A stretch of DNA of 64,000 nucleotides from Acanthosepion esculentum (GCA_964036315.1 OZ038482.1:12367989-12431988); one strand, 5' to 3'; positions 43,181-55,657 are shown, numbered from the stretch's first letter. The notes: a model not told the origin generated them from the sequence alone. A program made the numbers and translations.

Positions 43181-43315
43181 GTAAAATGTTTTTATTATCT
43201 CATATAATATAAAAACACAATATTTTGCTCTACTTTATATTGAGTACTTTTTAAAATGTAAATGCTACAAGCTGTGGATTTCGACTCCATTTGTATTTTT
43301 TTTTCTCTTATTTTT

Positions 43316-43318
<3 letters not shown>

Positions 43319-43362
<44 letters not shown>
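43319..43362. repeat. (AC)n microsatellite
   Basis: About 22 perfect AC units. Confidence 0.97.
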
Positions 43363-43365
<3 letters not shown>

Positions 43366-43523
43366 TTTTGTGCCACTTATCCTAAAATCAGATCTTATTA
43401 GGTTGTATATGCATCACCAGACAATATCTGTAAATAATCCATGTTGTTTGTTGCATAATAATTCCATTTAAACATTTTTACCCCACTCACAAAAAAAAAA
43501 AAAAATTTACTTTGGACTCTTTC

Positions 43524-43552
43524 AACCCAATGTATTTTTAACACATTGGGTT
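43524..43552. repeat. Perfect short hairpin
   Basis: AACCCAATGT/ACATTGGGTT around a 9-base loop. Imperfect pairing extends outward (CTCTTT/AAAGAG). Confidence 0.8.
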
Positions 43553-43599
43553 CAAAAGAGTACTGCTTTTTGAAGGTCTCATGAACTCATTAATTAATA

Positions 43600-44500
43600 T
43601 AAACAAATAGTAAAAAAAAAAAAATTGTGTGAATGTTAGATGGCTTAAAATATCGGATTATATTTCTCAAGTGTGGAGATACTGGGAATTTATTTGAGGG
43701 CAAAGTTGTCAATGTGAATAAAGGTTAATTCATGAACTTAAAAACCAAAGCATTTTGTCTTGGTCATTATTGGGTCACTGTTGATATGAATTGAGCTAGA
43801 CAAACGGATTCTTTTTGACCTTTCCCAACACTGGGGTCATTTTGAAAAGGATTTGCAATAAGGGAAATTAATATCTCATTTCCTTTCTATCCACTCCCAA
43901 CACCTGGCCTTGAACCTAATTTTAATTTCATCTTATTTTAATGTACCATTGTGAGGCTTAGTAAATAATTGTTGGAGCTCAGAATGCAGAAATTGTCTTC
44001 CTTTTTGGTAACTCTTTAATTGTTGCATATTGAGGTTAAAAAGTATTTCATGAATGAGTAACTAATTTTTGAAAGAATAGCATCAACTAAATTGGAAAAA
44101 GGACTTTTGACCCCAAATCATACAACTCAATAATGAAAAGGATCCTTGAAAAACAATTCCTTAAACTGAAAAAAATTAATCTAAACCTGATAGCATTTCC
44201 AGTATTCTGCCACTTGTCAAATAGCTTTATTGTATCTGTAATGCTTGCTTTAATTGTTGACCATTGACAATCCCTTTCTTTCTGATTTTGAATACATTTC
44301 TATAATCAAATTTTTACCAAAAAAAAAAAGAAAAAAAAGAGACAAGATATATCTGTTAAATCTTTTGAGTGTCTCTTATTGTCAAATAATTCATACTTCA
44401 GGTGGAAACTTGCAAATAGATTAGTAGATTTGATAATTAAATTCAAAATTCCTGAATATTACATAGTGGTATGAAAAAAAAATTCCAGGAGTATATTTTA
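43600..44500. other. No recognisable gene
   Basis: AT-rich sequence with no signature seen. Confidence 0.5.
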
Positions 44501-44529
44501 GGCAATGAATTCTAGACCATTCCGTCAGC

Positions 44530-45100
44530 CTGGAAGGAAATTTCAAAAAGGACAATTTCCCTGCAGACATCTGATGTAAATACCAGGAAGTTGGTGGGTA
44601 TCAGCAGGGAAGGAATAGAGGAAGCATTCAGATGCCTGAACATAGCAGTGAATGTGTTTGACCTTCTTGCCAACACCATGAAGAACATCTTGTTTACCTG
44701 AGAAGAGGAGGCTAAAACATTAGCAGAATGCATTCTCACCACCAAATCAGTGAAGATGCAAACTGAGTATATTGGCACCTGAAGGACCAAGATCACTTTG
44801 CATAGTGTGTCCATTGATATAGGGGAGGACCTTGTTGGAGCTTTCTTTACAGAATATGGTCAGTTGGGGAGATTACGGCAATAAGTAAAACAGGCATTGC
44901 CACTGGGAATATAATCCTGCAGACATTTTGAGTTGTCGGGTTTGGAAGATTCTTATCATTATGGAGGGTCATTGACTCCACTGCTGGTCTTGTGGCACAG
45001 CGAGACATGTGACTAAGGTGTGCCCCAAGAACACCTTGCCCAACAATAGCAATGACAAAAGTGGTGGAAGAGGAATAGCCTGACAACGACCTGAGGGCTG
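44530..45100 (+). pseudogene. LINE ORF1 (gag-like) with CCHC knuckle
   Basis: Plus strand text: RTISLQTSDVNTRKLVGISR, EGIEEAFRCLNIAVNVFDLL, EEEAKTLAECILTTKSVKMQ, TKITLHSVSIDIGEDLVGAF and FTEYGQ. After frameshifts come SKTGIATGN and KILIIMEGH, ending in a knuckle CWSCGTARHVTKVCP near 44980-45025. An RNA-binding fold followed by a CCHC knuckle is typical of Tx1/L1-type ORF1 in invertebrates. Stops within it mark a pseudogene. Confidence 0.8.
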
Positions 45101-45819
45101 AAAGGATGTTGTGAGGAGAGGATGACAGGTAGCAACTCCAACTCACCAACAGGATGTCCCACAGCAGCACAAGGAGTGGTCGGAGGCTAAGCAACAACAA
45201 CAAAAAAGACACCACAACAAGATCAGCAGTGGCTGCTTCAACCATTACAGCTGCTGGACGACTGTATGAAAGTGGATATGGTGCCATCACCCTGGTACTC
45301 TTGAAAAGGGGGAGGGAGCAGGAAGAGGAAGGAAAAAATGTGAAAAAAGAAAAGGCCAGCTGTAGCAGGGCAGCATGAATCATAGGACAGGCAAAGTCAC
45401 AATCCATCCCTGTTTTGCCAGCCAGAAATGATACAGCCACAGGTAAGGCTAGGAACCTCCCTTCTTCCCCAGATTGGGCTCTGATATCCCCTTCCCCACC
45501 CCAACTCAAAAGGAAAAGAATCCTTTCCCCAAGAGGAAAAGCATCTATCTGGTGACTAGACAGGAGATTGCCTTCCTCTGAGAGGAGAGGTCCTTCTCAA
45601 TCTTGAGACCCGTTTAAATTGACTTCTTTCAATGGACCCCAAGATAGACAGGAGACGGCGCTAGCGGGAGGCCAGGTAATCATAGTCTGGTTGATCTGAT
45701 CAGTGAGTTAGGCTCAATAGATATCAGATAGATCGTCTTGAGTGGGAGATGTGGACATGGGCTCTGAAGTGGTCATCCCTTCAGGTAGCCAGCTACCTGG
45801 ATAGAATGGTAGTAAGAAG

Positions 45820-46140
45820 TTGTGTTTGGGGGAGTGTTGTCGCCCCTATTTTATGCTTTGGAGTTGGAGCCCCACCTTCACTGGCTAAGAGACAGGGCAT
45901 GCAGTTCAGCCTTGCATGGAATTGCTGTCCCTGGAGGTGCTTGAGCCAGGGTTTCTGCATATGCTGATGATGTATCCATTTTTGTGCCATGCTATACTAA
46001 CATTGAGGTGGTAGAGAAAGCACTTGAATGGTACAAAAGGGTCCAAGATTAATTGTGACAAATCTTCCAGTTTGTGGTTAGGCGCCCGAAAAGGGATTGT
46101 GCTTCCAGGGCCCTTAAGTTGAACAGATGAATCTATGATT
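45820..46140 (+). pseudogene. LINE reverse transcriptase palm fragment
   Basis: Plus strand: GVLSPLFYALELEPHLHWLR, DRACSSALHGIAVPGGA, a stop, then ARVSAYADDVSIFVPCYTNI with the catalytic YADD, EVVEKALEWYKR, and in another frame SKINCDKSSSLWLGARKGIV LPGPLS. These are RT motifs 4 to 6. The YADD is intact but the frame is broken. Confidence 0.88.
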
Positions 46141-46199
46141 ATGGTCTTGTGTGAAACTAAATTACACTCAGTAAACATAGAATGCCTATTCTCGAACTA

Positions 46200-48290
46200 T
46201 AGTGAGCAAGTAGATGCCTTAGTATTATAGCCTTGTGCCTGATTTTGTTAATCTACTTAATATCTAAATAATTACTCTTAGTATATCTAGACAGTTATAA
46301 TTTCTTGCTTTATGCCTGCTTCAGACTTAATATATCATAGAATAATTGCTGTGTTTGTATGAGAAGTGTCAGTTATACAACAAAATGATTACTGACCTCA
46401 CTTAAATATTGTTAATGCTTTATGTTGACTGAGAAAAAGTCTTTTCATATATTTTTTTAATTTAATTTTATTCTTACATATATATTTTTTGTCATAAAAT
46501 ACTTTTTTAAATGTTTTTCTTGGTCTACCTTTTGACTTTGTTATATTTACTTATGTGCAAATAGTCTTTGGAAAAGTATAAATCCATCTCTCCCCCCCAC
46601 AGCCATAGGTAAAATATTAGGACAAGTACCTGGAAAAATCATTGTTACCTAAAAAAACTAAAAAAAGAAATTGTTAATGTAGCATTTCCTTGTGAAATAA
46701 ATAAATAAAAATAATAAGCAACTCAATCAATCGACTGAATTAGGATTTAAGCAATTTAAGAATAAATCACTAATTGATATTTTAATAATTTTGAACCAAT
46801 TAATTTCTGCTTTGAAATTAGGACTTGGGATTTTCTTTTATTTTGCTGGAACATTTTCTACCTGATTCTTTAAATCCTGAATTTTGTGAATTGTGAATAT
46901 TTTTTTGTGTGTGATGTAAAAAGTACGTCAAAATATTTTGTCTGGGGACAGGGTTTCCAGACAAGACCTTGTGAAAGTCCCACATAACTAATTTTTTTGA
47001 TATTTTCCATTTTTGACTTTATTTGTAAAAAATAAATTTGTGTTGTCTCTTTTCTTTTTCTTTAATTATTTCATCCCCTGTGACAGCCTGGAAAGCACAC
47101 ACACACACACACACATTTTTTTTTTCAGTGAAATTGGAGTAGATTTGAATAGCAAAATTAAATCAGAGCATTTTGTTTACTGATGGGGAAATCTGATCTA
47201 GGGCAGAAGTTGTACCCATTGATTCTGGGTCATCAGAAGACAATGGAAATGGTCAAAATAATTTTTATCAATTAAAAATTGAAATAGAGCTGAGTAAGCT
47301 AGAAGGAACTTTGGAATTCACATGATTTTGGTTGAAGCAGCCAGAACCCCGTGATAATCGCGTGCGAAGTAGTAGGGCCGAGGGTTAGTTATAACCAACC
47401 AGGTTTATCTATATAAACGCATACTTATGCTGAAAAAGACAGACTGGAGAAAATTCTTGAAGAGAGAATTGGCCTGGGCAAGCATTGGGAGGAGGAACAC
47501 CACTATAACTTTAAACCTCGAACAGAAATCTTTAACCCTTCATCGCAAGAGTCATATATCATTCTGGGACGATTTAACAAGTTAATCACAACACTCTCTC
47601 TCTGTCTAAAATCCAGTGTATGAGTTTTTATGTTAAATACTTTTCTTTTCTGTAACCAGTTTCTATTCTCTACTATTCTTTTCTGCTATATAAAAGATAT
47701 TAACAATTCAACCATTGGATAGTTGTTTGGCTTTCTGCAGATATTAATTTTTTTTTGCTACATTCTAAATTTCTTAGCACAGACTCCCCAGCTGTGTCTA
47801 CATCTTCAGTCGACTGTGAATGGGCGGACATCACTTCTGCTTTCTGGATCAAACAAATCACAACATGGGCAGGAAGCAAGATTAAACCAGCGGACCGCTC
47901 GAATAATCTACATATGCTCATGGGACCTATGGCCACCCCCTTAAGTCCAGTTAGGACCGAGTAGACACCTCAACCCAGAGAGTAAGACACTGGAGGTTGA
48001 GGGGCTGGGGCGAAAGTGCTGGACCCCAAGCAAGGCAATAAAGCCACTAAGATGTGAGGGATTACTGAGTGTTAAAGAATATGAGAAAAAAATAAGACAC
48101 TATTAAGGAGAGAGAATAATAAAAGAGCATGAATTAAGTAGCCAGAAGATAATGATTGACATTGCATTTAAATTTTTGAGGATCCAAATTAACAAGAAAA
48201 GTTACAATTACCATGAAAGTATTTATAAAAAAGGTACATGGAAGCTACATTATGGCAGTAAAAAAAAAAAGTGATTGAAGTCAAGATGCC
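46200..48290. other. No recognisable gene
   Basis: AT-rich with an (AC)n run at about 47097-47116. Plus-strand frames near 47755-47964 show no domain I recognise. Confidence 0.45.
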
Positions 48291-48299
48291 AGGTCAGGA

Positions 48300-48720
48300 C
48301 TAATAACATTGCAAATTATTTTTTTGTATTTTATGAAGACTCTCTAAATATATAACAGATGCACCAGTCCAAGTGGCAGCAATATCCACAGCAAGGACAA
48401 ATGGTAGACTTATATATATGTAAGATAGATAGCCTAGTACAATACAGTGAACCAACTTTTCTAGCAGCAGACCTAGCAATTTATTCAACATAATCTTTTC
48501 ACTTCATGTCAGCAAGAAATGTTCATCCAAGTAAGTGCAATGTGTCACTCTCCTGGTGGTTAGCATTAGCCATGCTGAAGGAGGTGAAAAGGGTTCTCTC
48601 AGACAAAAGAACGCAGTTTTGTTTTGGCAGTATTAAGATTAACAAGCCATTCCTTGCCCCAGTTAACAACAGTATGTGGATCATTTCTTAGATTAGCTGC
48701 CAGTTTGACTTTATCAAACC
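48300..48720 (-). pseudogene. jockey/CR1-type LINE fragment
   Basis: Minus strand: NDPHTVVNWGKEWLVNLNTA, KTKLRSFV (48700-48590), then across frameshifts an IAATWTGASVIYLESLHKIQ segment (48380-48320), which corresponds to HIWAGAPA.CLE.LDKIQRR in the same family at 17.8 kb. Heavily decayed. Confidence 0.75.
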
Positions 48721-48729
48721 ACTAAAACT

Positions 48730-49930
48730 AAGACAGGCATAAAATTTTGTGTTGATGGACTTTCAGCACTTGTAACCCAATCTGATTTCTTGTAATAATT
48801 GTTTTGTTTTCTTGTAAATTGCCATGGATTTGTAGACAAGACACTGTTCTTCCTATGACTTTTGATAGGGAGAAGCCACTTTTGTGAAATATTTCTTATG
48901 CTTTTTATAAATTTGTGATTTTTTCTAGATTTGTTTTCCTTGTAAAATAGCTTATTTAAAGTGCCTGTGTAAGTTGGAATATTTTTTTTTAATGCCTTCT
49001 ATTAGAAGAAAAAAAAAAAAGAAAATTTAAGGAAGATAAACATTAGCTTGACTGTTGTAACATCAAATTAGCGGTCACAGAGAATAATTTCTTTTAGTCT
49101 TGAAGTGGTTTACAATTGGTTAAGTAGTTGGTGCTGCTGTGTTATAGAATTAGGGTTATCCATGAAACTTCAGTGATTATATGTGACTGAATATTTCCAG
49201 TAAAGATCAGACTAACACGTGTGCAAAATTGAGTGTAAGGTGCTGTCCTCTGATATGCTGATATATCCATGAAGAAGCCATATTGAATACCCCCACCCCA
49301 ACATATATATTAGTTTGCTATGGTCTTATCTGTGTCAGTTCTTGTGCAGAAGAAATCCACTTGCATTAAAAAAAGGCTGAGGGTATGTGACTGCCGATGC
49401 TATTGGCTCCATGATACAAAGAAAAACCAGAGCAAACTCATTCTATCATTTATAACAGAAAACGGTTGATGGAATAGCCCGGATGTGCGGCTTATGTATT
49501 ACTGTATCTGCCTTCAAACGCATATAAAGTCAGCGGCAGCAAACAAGAGCGGGGAGGTGGATGGTTAAAAAGCCGTTTACTGGAAGAGTGGGTTTTCTAC
49601 TGTGGCTCTGTGAATTTGTGACAGTTTACTTTCGTTTTCCTAACAGTTCTGCTATAGATAGTGCTATTAGTTGTTATTTAGACTAATGTGATTAGAAAAT
49701 AAAATTGGAGATGGGGCGTGGGGGTGTTGTTGTTACAATGTGGTAAATGTGGCAGTGTAAGTGAAAATCAGCCCAAGAATAGCAATAGTACATCTTTACA
49801 TTTGTTATCTGAATGACATATTAACCGAAAGAAAGTCAGTTAGCATTCATCCAGGAAAGTTATATTTCAAATGATGGACCTTTATTAGAGTTTTGGCACA
49901 TTGTCATCTTTTCAGGTCAATCTTTATTAA
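48730..49930. other. No recognisable gene
   Basis: No open frame or repeat that I can support. Confidence 0.45.
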
Positions 49931-49932
49931 TC

Positions 49933-50395
49933 AACACACTAACATGAATCGTCCTGGGTAAGACGATAAACTACGTCCAACAGCAAGGCCTCTGATCAGG
50001 AGGTTTTGAGGAACGTGGAACCACCTCTTAATTGGTGGTGTTCCCAGGTCCACCCTGACCTGGGGTGGTAGCGCCTGTTAGGGTCCCAGCTATGGACAAA
50101 TAGTTAACCCCGAAATTGACGTAAAAAGCATTATAAAAGTGTAAAAATGGGTTTTAATACCAGAGATACTTTGTAAAAGAATTGTTACCAGAAATTTTTG
50201 AAGAAAAAAAAACTATTACCAGCAATATATTTTTGAAAAAAAATATTACCAGCCATACATTTTTGAGGAAAAAAATATTACCAGAAATAGATTTTTGACA
50301 AAACAAAATATTACCAGGGAAAAAAAGTTGTCGGCATTAAATAACCCATCGAGGTTGATATGCCGTAAAACACAACAAACCAAACCAAACCAACA
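49933..50395 (+). repeat. Dispersed SINE-like repeat, copy 1, with minisatellite tail
   Basis: It starts TCGTCCTGGGTAAGACGATA and is nearly identical over ~170 bp to 63672-63845. It then carries a tail of about five irregular ~32-bp units of the form ATTACCAG-N-TATTTTTGAAAAAAA (50180-50310). It ends in a unique part with ACCCATCGAGGTTGATATGCC and an (AAACC)n-like end. No ORF is present. Confidence 0.85.
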
Positions 50396-50659
50396 TGAAT
50401 CTCATTATTTTGGTTGTCTTTGTTCAAATATAAATAAACATATTTATAATAAAATGTTAATTCGTTTGTGTGTTATGAGAGACAAGAGCAAAAAGCTTTG
50501 TGACAGGGATCAGTCATTATGTATTCTCATAATATTCGCTTCTCACCACCTCCTCTTTCATATCAATCATCATAACCCCACTTTAACAGTAACCCTCTAT
50601 CTCAAGCAACTCTCGGGGGGGGGGGGGGCGTGTATTGAGTGAACTTTACTAAAAAAAAA

Positions 50660-51240
50660 AAAAAAGAAGAAAAAAATAGACAAATGCTGAAACAAGATGA
50701 AAAAGAATTTTAGATGTAGTTCATTGTCAAGTACCAGGCAAAGGAGGAGGGGAAAATTAATTGTTTGCTAAGGTTTTGTTGAATAATGCTCAGCTTAAAA
50801 CTTTGGGTAAATTTTAAATTTTTTGTGGGTGTGGGGATACAATTTGGGGACATTTATTTTCTAAAAGAAAATTAGTGCTCGTTTATTTTGAACAAAACTC
50901 AAAATTAATGTTTGCTCTTAACACATTTTAATTAAAGAAAACTTTAATTTTGGGTATTGATGTATCTTATTAGCAACAATACACTTTCAAAAAATTCTTT
51001 AAAATTTCATGTTTCAAATAAAATTGAAAGAAATGATTTTTTGTAATAAAGTAGCAATTAACATATTTGTAAAATTGAATTTTTGAAGTGGAAACAGGTG
51101 CATTTTTAAACTGTGAAGAATCTAACAAGTTAAATAATTTTTTGTTAAAGGAATTTTAAATGACTTATGGCCTGAAAGTGAAAAGCTTTTGGTAAATTTT
51201 GATTTAAATCTTATTTAGACTTTCATCCATTATTTTTTGT
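50660..51240. other. No recognisable gene
   Basis: AT-rich. A G run of about 12 lies at 50617-50628 just to the left. Confidence 0.45.
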
Positions 51241-51250
51241 GCTTGCCCAG

Positions 51251-51424
51251 ACTTGCCACTCGGTTGAGAAACCAACTTCTCTTGATTTACCCACTGAAGC
51301 AGAAGTTTTTGTTTACAATATAGACAAATCACATGACCAAAGGAGAGACTTGTCAATTTATAACCTGTTATTGATGGCTGCCAGGCATTCATATGAAATG
51401 GCAAACTCAGGAAGTACAACTTGA
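51251..51424 (+). CDS. Candidate host-gene exon (terminal), unrecognised
   Basis: A plausible 3' splice site (T-rich TTATTTTTTGTGCTTGCCCAG, AG at 51249-51250) is followed in frame by 57 codons with balanced composition: TCHSVEKPTSLDLPTEAEVF, VYNIDKSHDQRRDLSIYNLL, LMAARHSYEMANSGSTT and a TGA. Other plus-strand frames close quickly. I do not recognise the protein. A minus-strand frame is also open across the same bases, which weakens the case. Confidence 0.25.
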   Translation, partial: TCHSVEKPTSLDLPTEAEVFVYNIDKSHDQRRDLSIYNLLLMAARHSYEMANSGSTT

Positions 51425-51827
51425 TCTTCGACAACAGTTGAAAGGTAGAGTTTCTGTTTAATTATAGTACTTTATAAGACATTCTCTGTTTTTTTTTTTT
51501 TTTTTTTTCCAAATATTTTTTTGATCCATATACAGCATAATTCAGGAAATTTTGATCTTTAACAATAAGTTTTAAATGTCAGGAAAGTGTTCATCAAGAG
51601 TTTGATTTTGTTTAACTTTTGAGGCAAGAAACTAAGAAAATGATTTAATATAAAACCGTCTTTAATTTTAGATTCTTGTAAATGGAATGTAAAGAGTAGG
51701 AGTTGTTTATTTTGTTATCTTTATGGAATAGTTCTGTTGTCTTCAAAGAAAGGATTTGTCATAGGTAAGAAACTAACATTCACCATGTGGTGTTGATTCT
51801 TATGTCCATACTGTGTGCATGTGTGTA

Positions 51828-51846
51828 TATATATATATATATATAA
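51828..51846. repeat. (TA)n microsatellite
   Basis: Short TA run. Confidence 0.9.
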
Positions 51847-51963
51847 AATTTGCATTATTTATAAGGAAAGAAGAGTGCTCAATATCAGAAATAGGGCATT
51901 TGTAAATATTAGACTGTTGATTCCTATGCTCATATTGTGTCCATTTTTATTTATTTATATATA

Positions 51964-53244
51964 TCAGGTCATCCCATAAGTTCTGTCCGAATTTTGAATT
52001 TTGAAATAAGTGACCAAATGTTACATTTAATTACAGATTCAATCAACAATGTATTTTCCCTGATTATCTATGACTTCCTTCCATCTATTAACAAGCTTAC
52101 TAATTCCATTACTGTAAAATTCTTTCGGCTTTGATTCATAGAACTCACAAATGTCAGTTTTAACCTCTTCCTGTGTCACAAAAGCTGTTTCTTCCAAATG
52201 AATTTGTAAGCTACGAAACAAATGGTAGTCTTAAGGAGCAAGGTCGGGAGAATAAGGTGGATGAGGAATTTTCTCCCAACCAAGTTCTTCGATCTTTTGT
52301 GACGTGATTCTTGCTGTGTGTGGTCGCGCATTGTCCTGATGAAACATCACCCATTTTCGATTCACTAGAGCAGGTCTTTTTTTCCTCAAAGCTTGGTTCA
52401 AACGCTCTAATTACTGACAGTATATTTGAGCATTAATTGTTGCATTAGGTGGTAAGAATTCAAAGTGGATTATTCCTTAGCAATCCCACCAGATTGAAAG
52501 AAGAACCTTTTGCCCATGAAGTTCCCTTCTCGGCTGTGGCTGGGGTCCTTCCCCTTTACCAAGCCACTGTCTACGACGCTTAACATTTCGATAAAAGATC
52601 CATTTTTCGTCGCCAGTCACAAGTCTATCCAAAAAAGGTGAAACAAGTTGGCGAGAATGGAGAGAAGAGCAGATGTCAACTCGGGATTTGAGGTTGTTTA
52701 AAGACAATTCATGAGGCACCCTTTTTCCAAGTTTAGGAACTTTTCCAAGTTGTTGAAGATGACGATGAACAGTTGTATGGTTTGAACTGAGAACCACTGC
52801 CAATTCCTCAACTGATAAAGCAGGATTTTCTTCAAGGGATGGTTCAAGAAGCTTTTCATCAAACTCAACTGGACGTCCGGTTCGATCTTCATCATCAAGG
52901 GTGGAACCACCTCTGAATTTTGCAAACCATCTTCTGCAAGTTCTTTCATTCACACATTCCTCTCCATAAACTGAGTGAATGTTTCTAGCCACTTTGGCTG
53001 CTGAGTTTCCTTTCTTGAACTCATAAAGCATTATGGGCCTCAAATGATTCTTGGGTACTTCCATGTTAGCAGGGTTTTAATCAAACAAAATTTAATTTTA
53101 TTGTTCTCTGAAATAACATTTGATCAGTTTAAATGCATCGAAACATAAAAATAATGTTCAGCTCCATTAGACATTATAAAATACTCTTTAAATTTTGTTC
53201 ATTTTAACAAAAAGTTAAAATTCGGACAGAACTTATGGGATGAC

Positions 53245-53248
<4 letters not shown>
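51964..53248 (-). mobile_element. mariner transposon with complete ends
   Basis: 1285 bp, the usual mariner length, flanked by TA at 51962-51963 and 53249-53250. The inverted termini read T(C/T)AGGTCATCCCATAAG TTCTGTCCGAATTTT from both ends. Inside is one minus-strand transposase frame without frameshifts but with three stops. Confidence 0.95.
52036..53064 (-). pseudogene. mariner transposase with three in-frame stops
   Basis: DD34D transposase. From Met 53064: helix-turn-helix domain (HLRPIMLYEFKKGNSAAKVA, ERTCRRWFAKFRGGSTLDDE, GRPVEFDEKLL), a second HTH with LSSNHTTVHRHLQQLGKVPK, then LSLNNLKSRVDICSSLHSRQ. The first catalytic Asp is in LVTGDEKWIFYRNVKRRRQW. A stop follows WWDC at 52477. 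In the same frame come IIHFEFLPPNATINAQI, a second stop, VMFHQDNARPHTARITSQKI with the second Asp, and YSPDLAP-stop-DYHLF, where a stop immediately precedes the third Asp. The C-terminus ends near 52036. All three Asp codons survive with DD34D spacing; only nonsense changes disable it. Confidence 0.95.
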
Positions 53249-53283
<35 letters not shown>

Positions 53284-53299
53284 GCACACACACAAGGTT

Positions 53300-54120
53300 G
53301 ATCCAGAAAGTGTTAAACCATTTAATATCAAGTTAAAAATAGCCTACTCAGGGCAATGTAGACTTAGATCCCATCAATATATTCCCTTTGAAGCATCATT
53401 CATTTCTCATTATCCCTTCCATTTTTAAAAACAGCCTCCAAAAATGCCCATCATTTGTATCATTGCATTCTCCTTAATCTTTAATCTAATCCATATCTTA
53501 ATCCCCAAGATACTATTAGCACAAGTTAGAGTTTCCCAAATAAAGGCAATAAAATTTATTCCATGTTTTTTATTCCATCAAAATTTAGTTTATGTAAATT
53601 CTTGTTAAATTAATACAAGTTGTTTATGATCTCAAGATTTTATCTGTCTTGAAATAATTTATCACATGGTACCCACCGGAGCTCATTTGAATTCAGATTT
53701 TAAACACTGTATTGATTGCTAAGAAAAAGTAATCATTTTTATCAATTTTAATCTGAAAAGCACTTTTAAGTTTAAACGTCTGTAGATATAATTATAAGTC
53801 ACTGTACTTGGAGGTAAATGCCAAATACTGACACTGAGATATATTGCATGTTTCTTTTGAGTTAAGACAAAATACAACACATGACCTTTTTGATGAGGGT
53901 TGTTGTCGTAAAGGGTGGCATAATTGTTATTAACATAGAAAATGGAATTGGTGAGATAGGTTCAAATTTCAACCTAGTCTGTTCTTTTTTACACAAATAC
54001 TCTTTGCAAAAAGCATGAACTCATCTCTTCTCACCTTCAGCTATATGTAGACTGGGCTCTCTAGTCATGGGTGGCAACCAGTCTAGGAGAAGGATGATTC
54101 TAAATTCAAAACACTGGAAA
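53300..54120. other. No recognisable gene
   Basis: AT-rich sequence to the right of the mariner element; nothing supported. Confidence 0.45.
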
Positions 54121-54125
54121 AGGCA

Positions 54126-54467
54126 ATGGGAAACCACTGTTATTTTAATAAAGAAAAGGAATCTGTACAAGCCATAATTCTTTTACATCCTGAAGGGATA
54201 CAATATTTAGTAGGGAAAAAGTTACCACAAAGAACCCGATTTCTTAGGATTTTCCTTTGCTGCAGACATCAGGGTGTTCCCTACTTAGTGCAAAAGAAGA
54301 AATTCTGTGTTTCAGATGAGACCATGGTTACCAAGCTATGTTTCTTTATTCCACTTCCAGAGATTGACAAACCCCAAGAAATGTTGACTTATCTAAAATA
54401 TTTTCTATACAATGTTTTCTGCTTAGACCCACAAATGTTAATTCCTATAATCAGTCATTCCTTTTAA
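54126..54467 (+). CDS. Unrecognised ORF, 113 codons, possible exon
   Basis: The frame is open before the Met as well. Text such as ESVQAIILLHPEGIQYLVGK, RFLRIFLCCRHQGVPYLVQK and VTKLCFFIPLPEIDKPQEML has protein-like composition with alternating hydrophobic strands. I recognise no family, and no clear splice sites frame it. It is an unusually long open frame for this AT-rich region that is not explained by an element. Confidence 0.3.
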   Translation: MGNHCYFNKEKESVQAIILLHPEGIQYLVGKKLPQRTRFLRIFLCCRHQGVPYLVQKKKFCVSDETMVTKLCFFIPLPEIDKPQEMLTYLKYFLYNVFCLDPQMLIPIISHSF

Positions 54468-54986
54468 ATAAATTGACAAAAAAAAAATCCCCAAAATATT
54501 ACATACATTTTATTTCTGTCTTACTGAGTGTATATTTTTTGTTACGAATGTTTCACTGGAAGCCATTATCTTTCCTTATCTGAGTTGAGATAAGGTAAAT
54601 ATTTTGTTTGTTTAGTATGATATATGCACAGTATATAAAATGTGGTGGCTTTGTTTATCTGCTGAATAGTTTGAAATATGAGAAAACTAAATAAACAGCA
54701 TTATCAGAAGCATACAGGACAAAATTAAATGCAGTAAAATATCATAATTTCAGGTTTGAAATAATTTAGAAAGAAAGGAATTATTTAATCTCTTCACTGT
54801 TCAATTTCTGCAGACCAGATTTGACCATTTTTACTTATTGATACTTTATTATTATATATCCAAAGTCAAGGAACATTTTCATTGTAATATACATTGTCCA
54901 TTGAATGAAATAACATGTTATGGTGGTTCCATTTCTCAGCTGGTAGTTATCATGTATACATATAGCTAGGAGATTAAACAGGGGAT

Positions 54987-54989
<3 letters not shown>

Positions 54990-55048
<59 letters not shown>
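54990..55048. repeat. (GT)n(AT)n(GT)n compound microsatellite
   Basis: About 15 GT units, about 9 AT units, then GT again. Confidence 0.95.
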
Positions 55049-55049
<1 letters not shown>

Positions 55050-55496
55050 AAGCAAATGTGTGGATGTGTACTAAGCAGTGCTTTAGTTATACACATAGCC
55101 AAATCTGATCACAATTTTGATTTTGACTCTGTGAAGATTTTAAAATATATCCACAATAAAAACCGTAGGCAGATTTACGAGGCTGGCATGATAGCCACCT
55201 CACACACAGTAAATACCCGACAAGGTTTCTTTCATATAGCAAGCTGTCTAGCTGTCTATGCTTGACAAATGTACCGATAAGCTATAGTTTTAAATAAGTC
55301 CCCCCACCTTCCACTTAGGACACAATCTTTTCCCTGTGCGCAGGTTTTCGTAGTGCCGCCCACACGACGCCAGCGTATCCGACTCCAAGAAAGAATACTC
55401 TGACTTTAGAATTTCAGTTTTTCTGTTTCTGACCAGTCTTGTATATATCGTCTCTTCATCTAACTTAAATCTAATATAAATATGTCTCCATTAACC

Positions 55497-55540
55497 ATGT
55501 CCTGAAGAAGGTCTATTTGACCGAAACTTCTGACATCGAC
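55497..55540 (+). ncRNA. Hammerhead-like motif (incomplete)
   Basis: CTGAAGA at 55502, stem II GGTC-TATTT-GACC, GAAA at 55523, then CTTCT and GACAT. The last can pair with ATGTC at 55497-55501 as stem I. The linker between GAAA and stem I is only 5 bases, two short of the C-NNN-G-U-H pattern, so it is probably a decayed copy. Confidence 0.4.
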
Positions 55541-55620
55541 AGAATAACAAAAACAAAAACAAAATAAAAACAGTAAACTCACATATTCGGATTTTGCTTT
55601 GTCTTTTCCACATTTTCATC

Positions 55621-55657
<37 letters not shown>

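Larger units (their letters stand above)
44510..46150 (+). mobile_element. Tx1-like LINE, plus strand, internally deleted
   Basis: ORF1-type coding (44530-45100) is followed after a gap by RT coding (45820-46140). The endonuclease and the first RT motifs are missing, so this is an internally deleted copy. Frames shift often. A minus-strand ORF of 220 codons across 44847-45509 is only a shadow. Confidence 0.8.

Noticed and set aside
44847..45509. 220-codon minus-strand ORF
   Set aside because: It is the shadow of the plus-strand Tx1-like LINE ORF1; the plus strand carries the CCHC knuckle and family motifs, while the minus reading has none.
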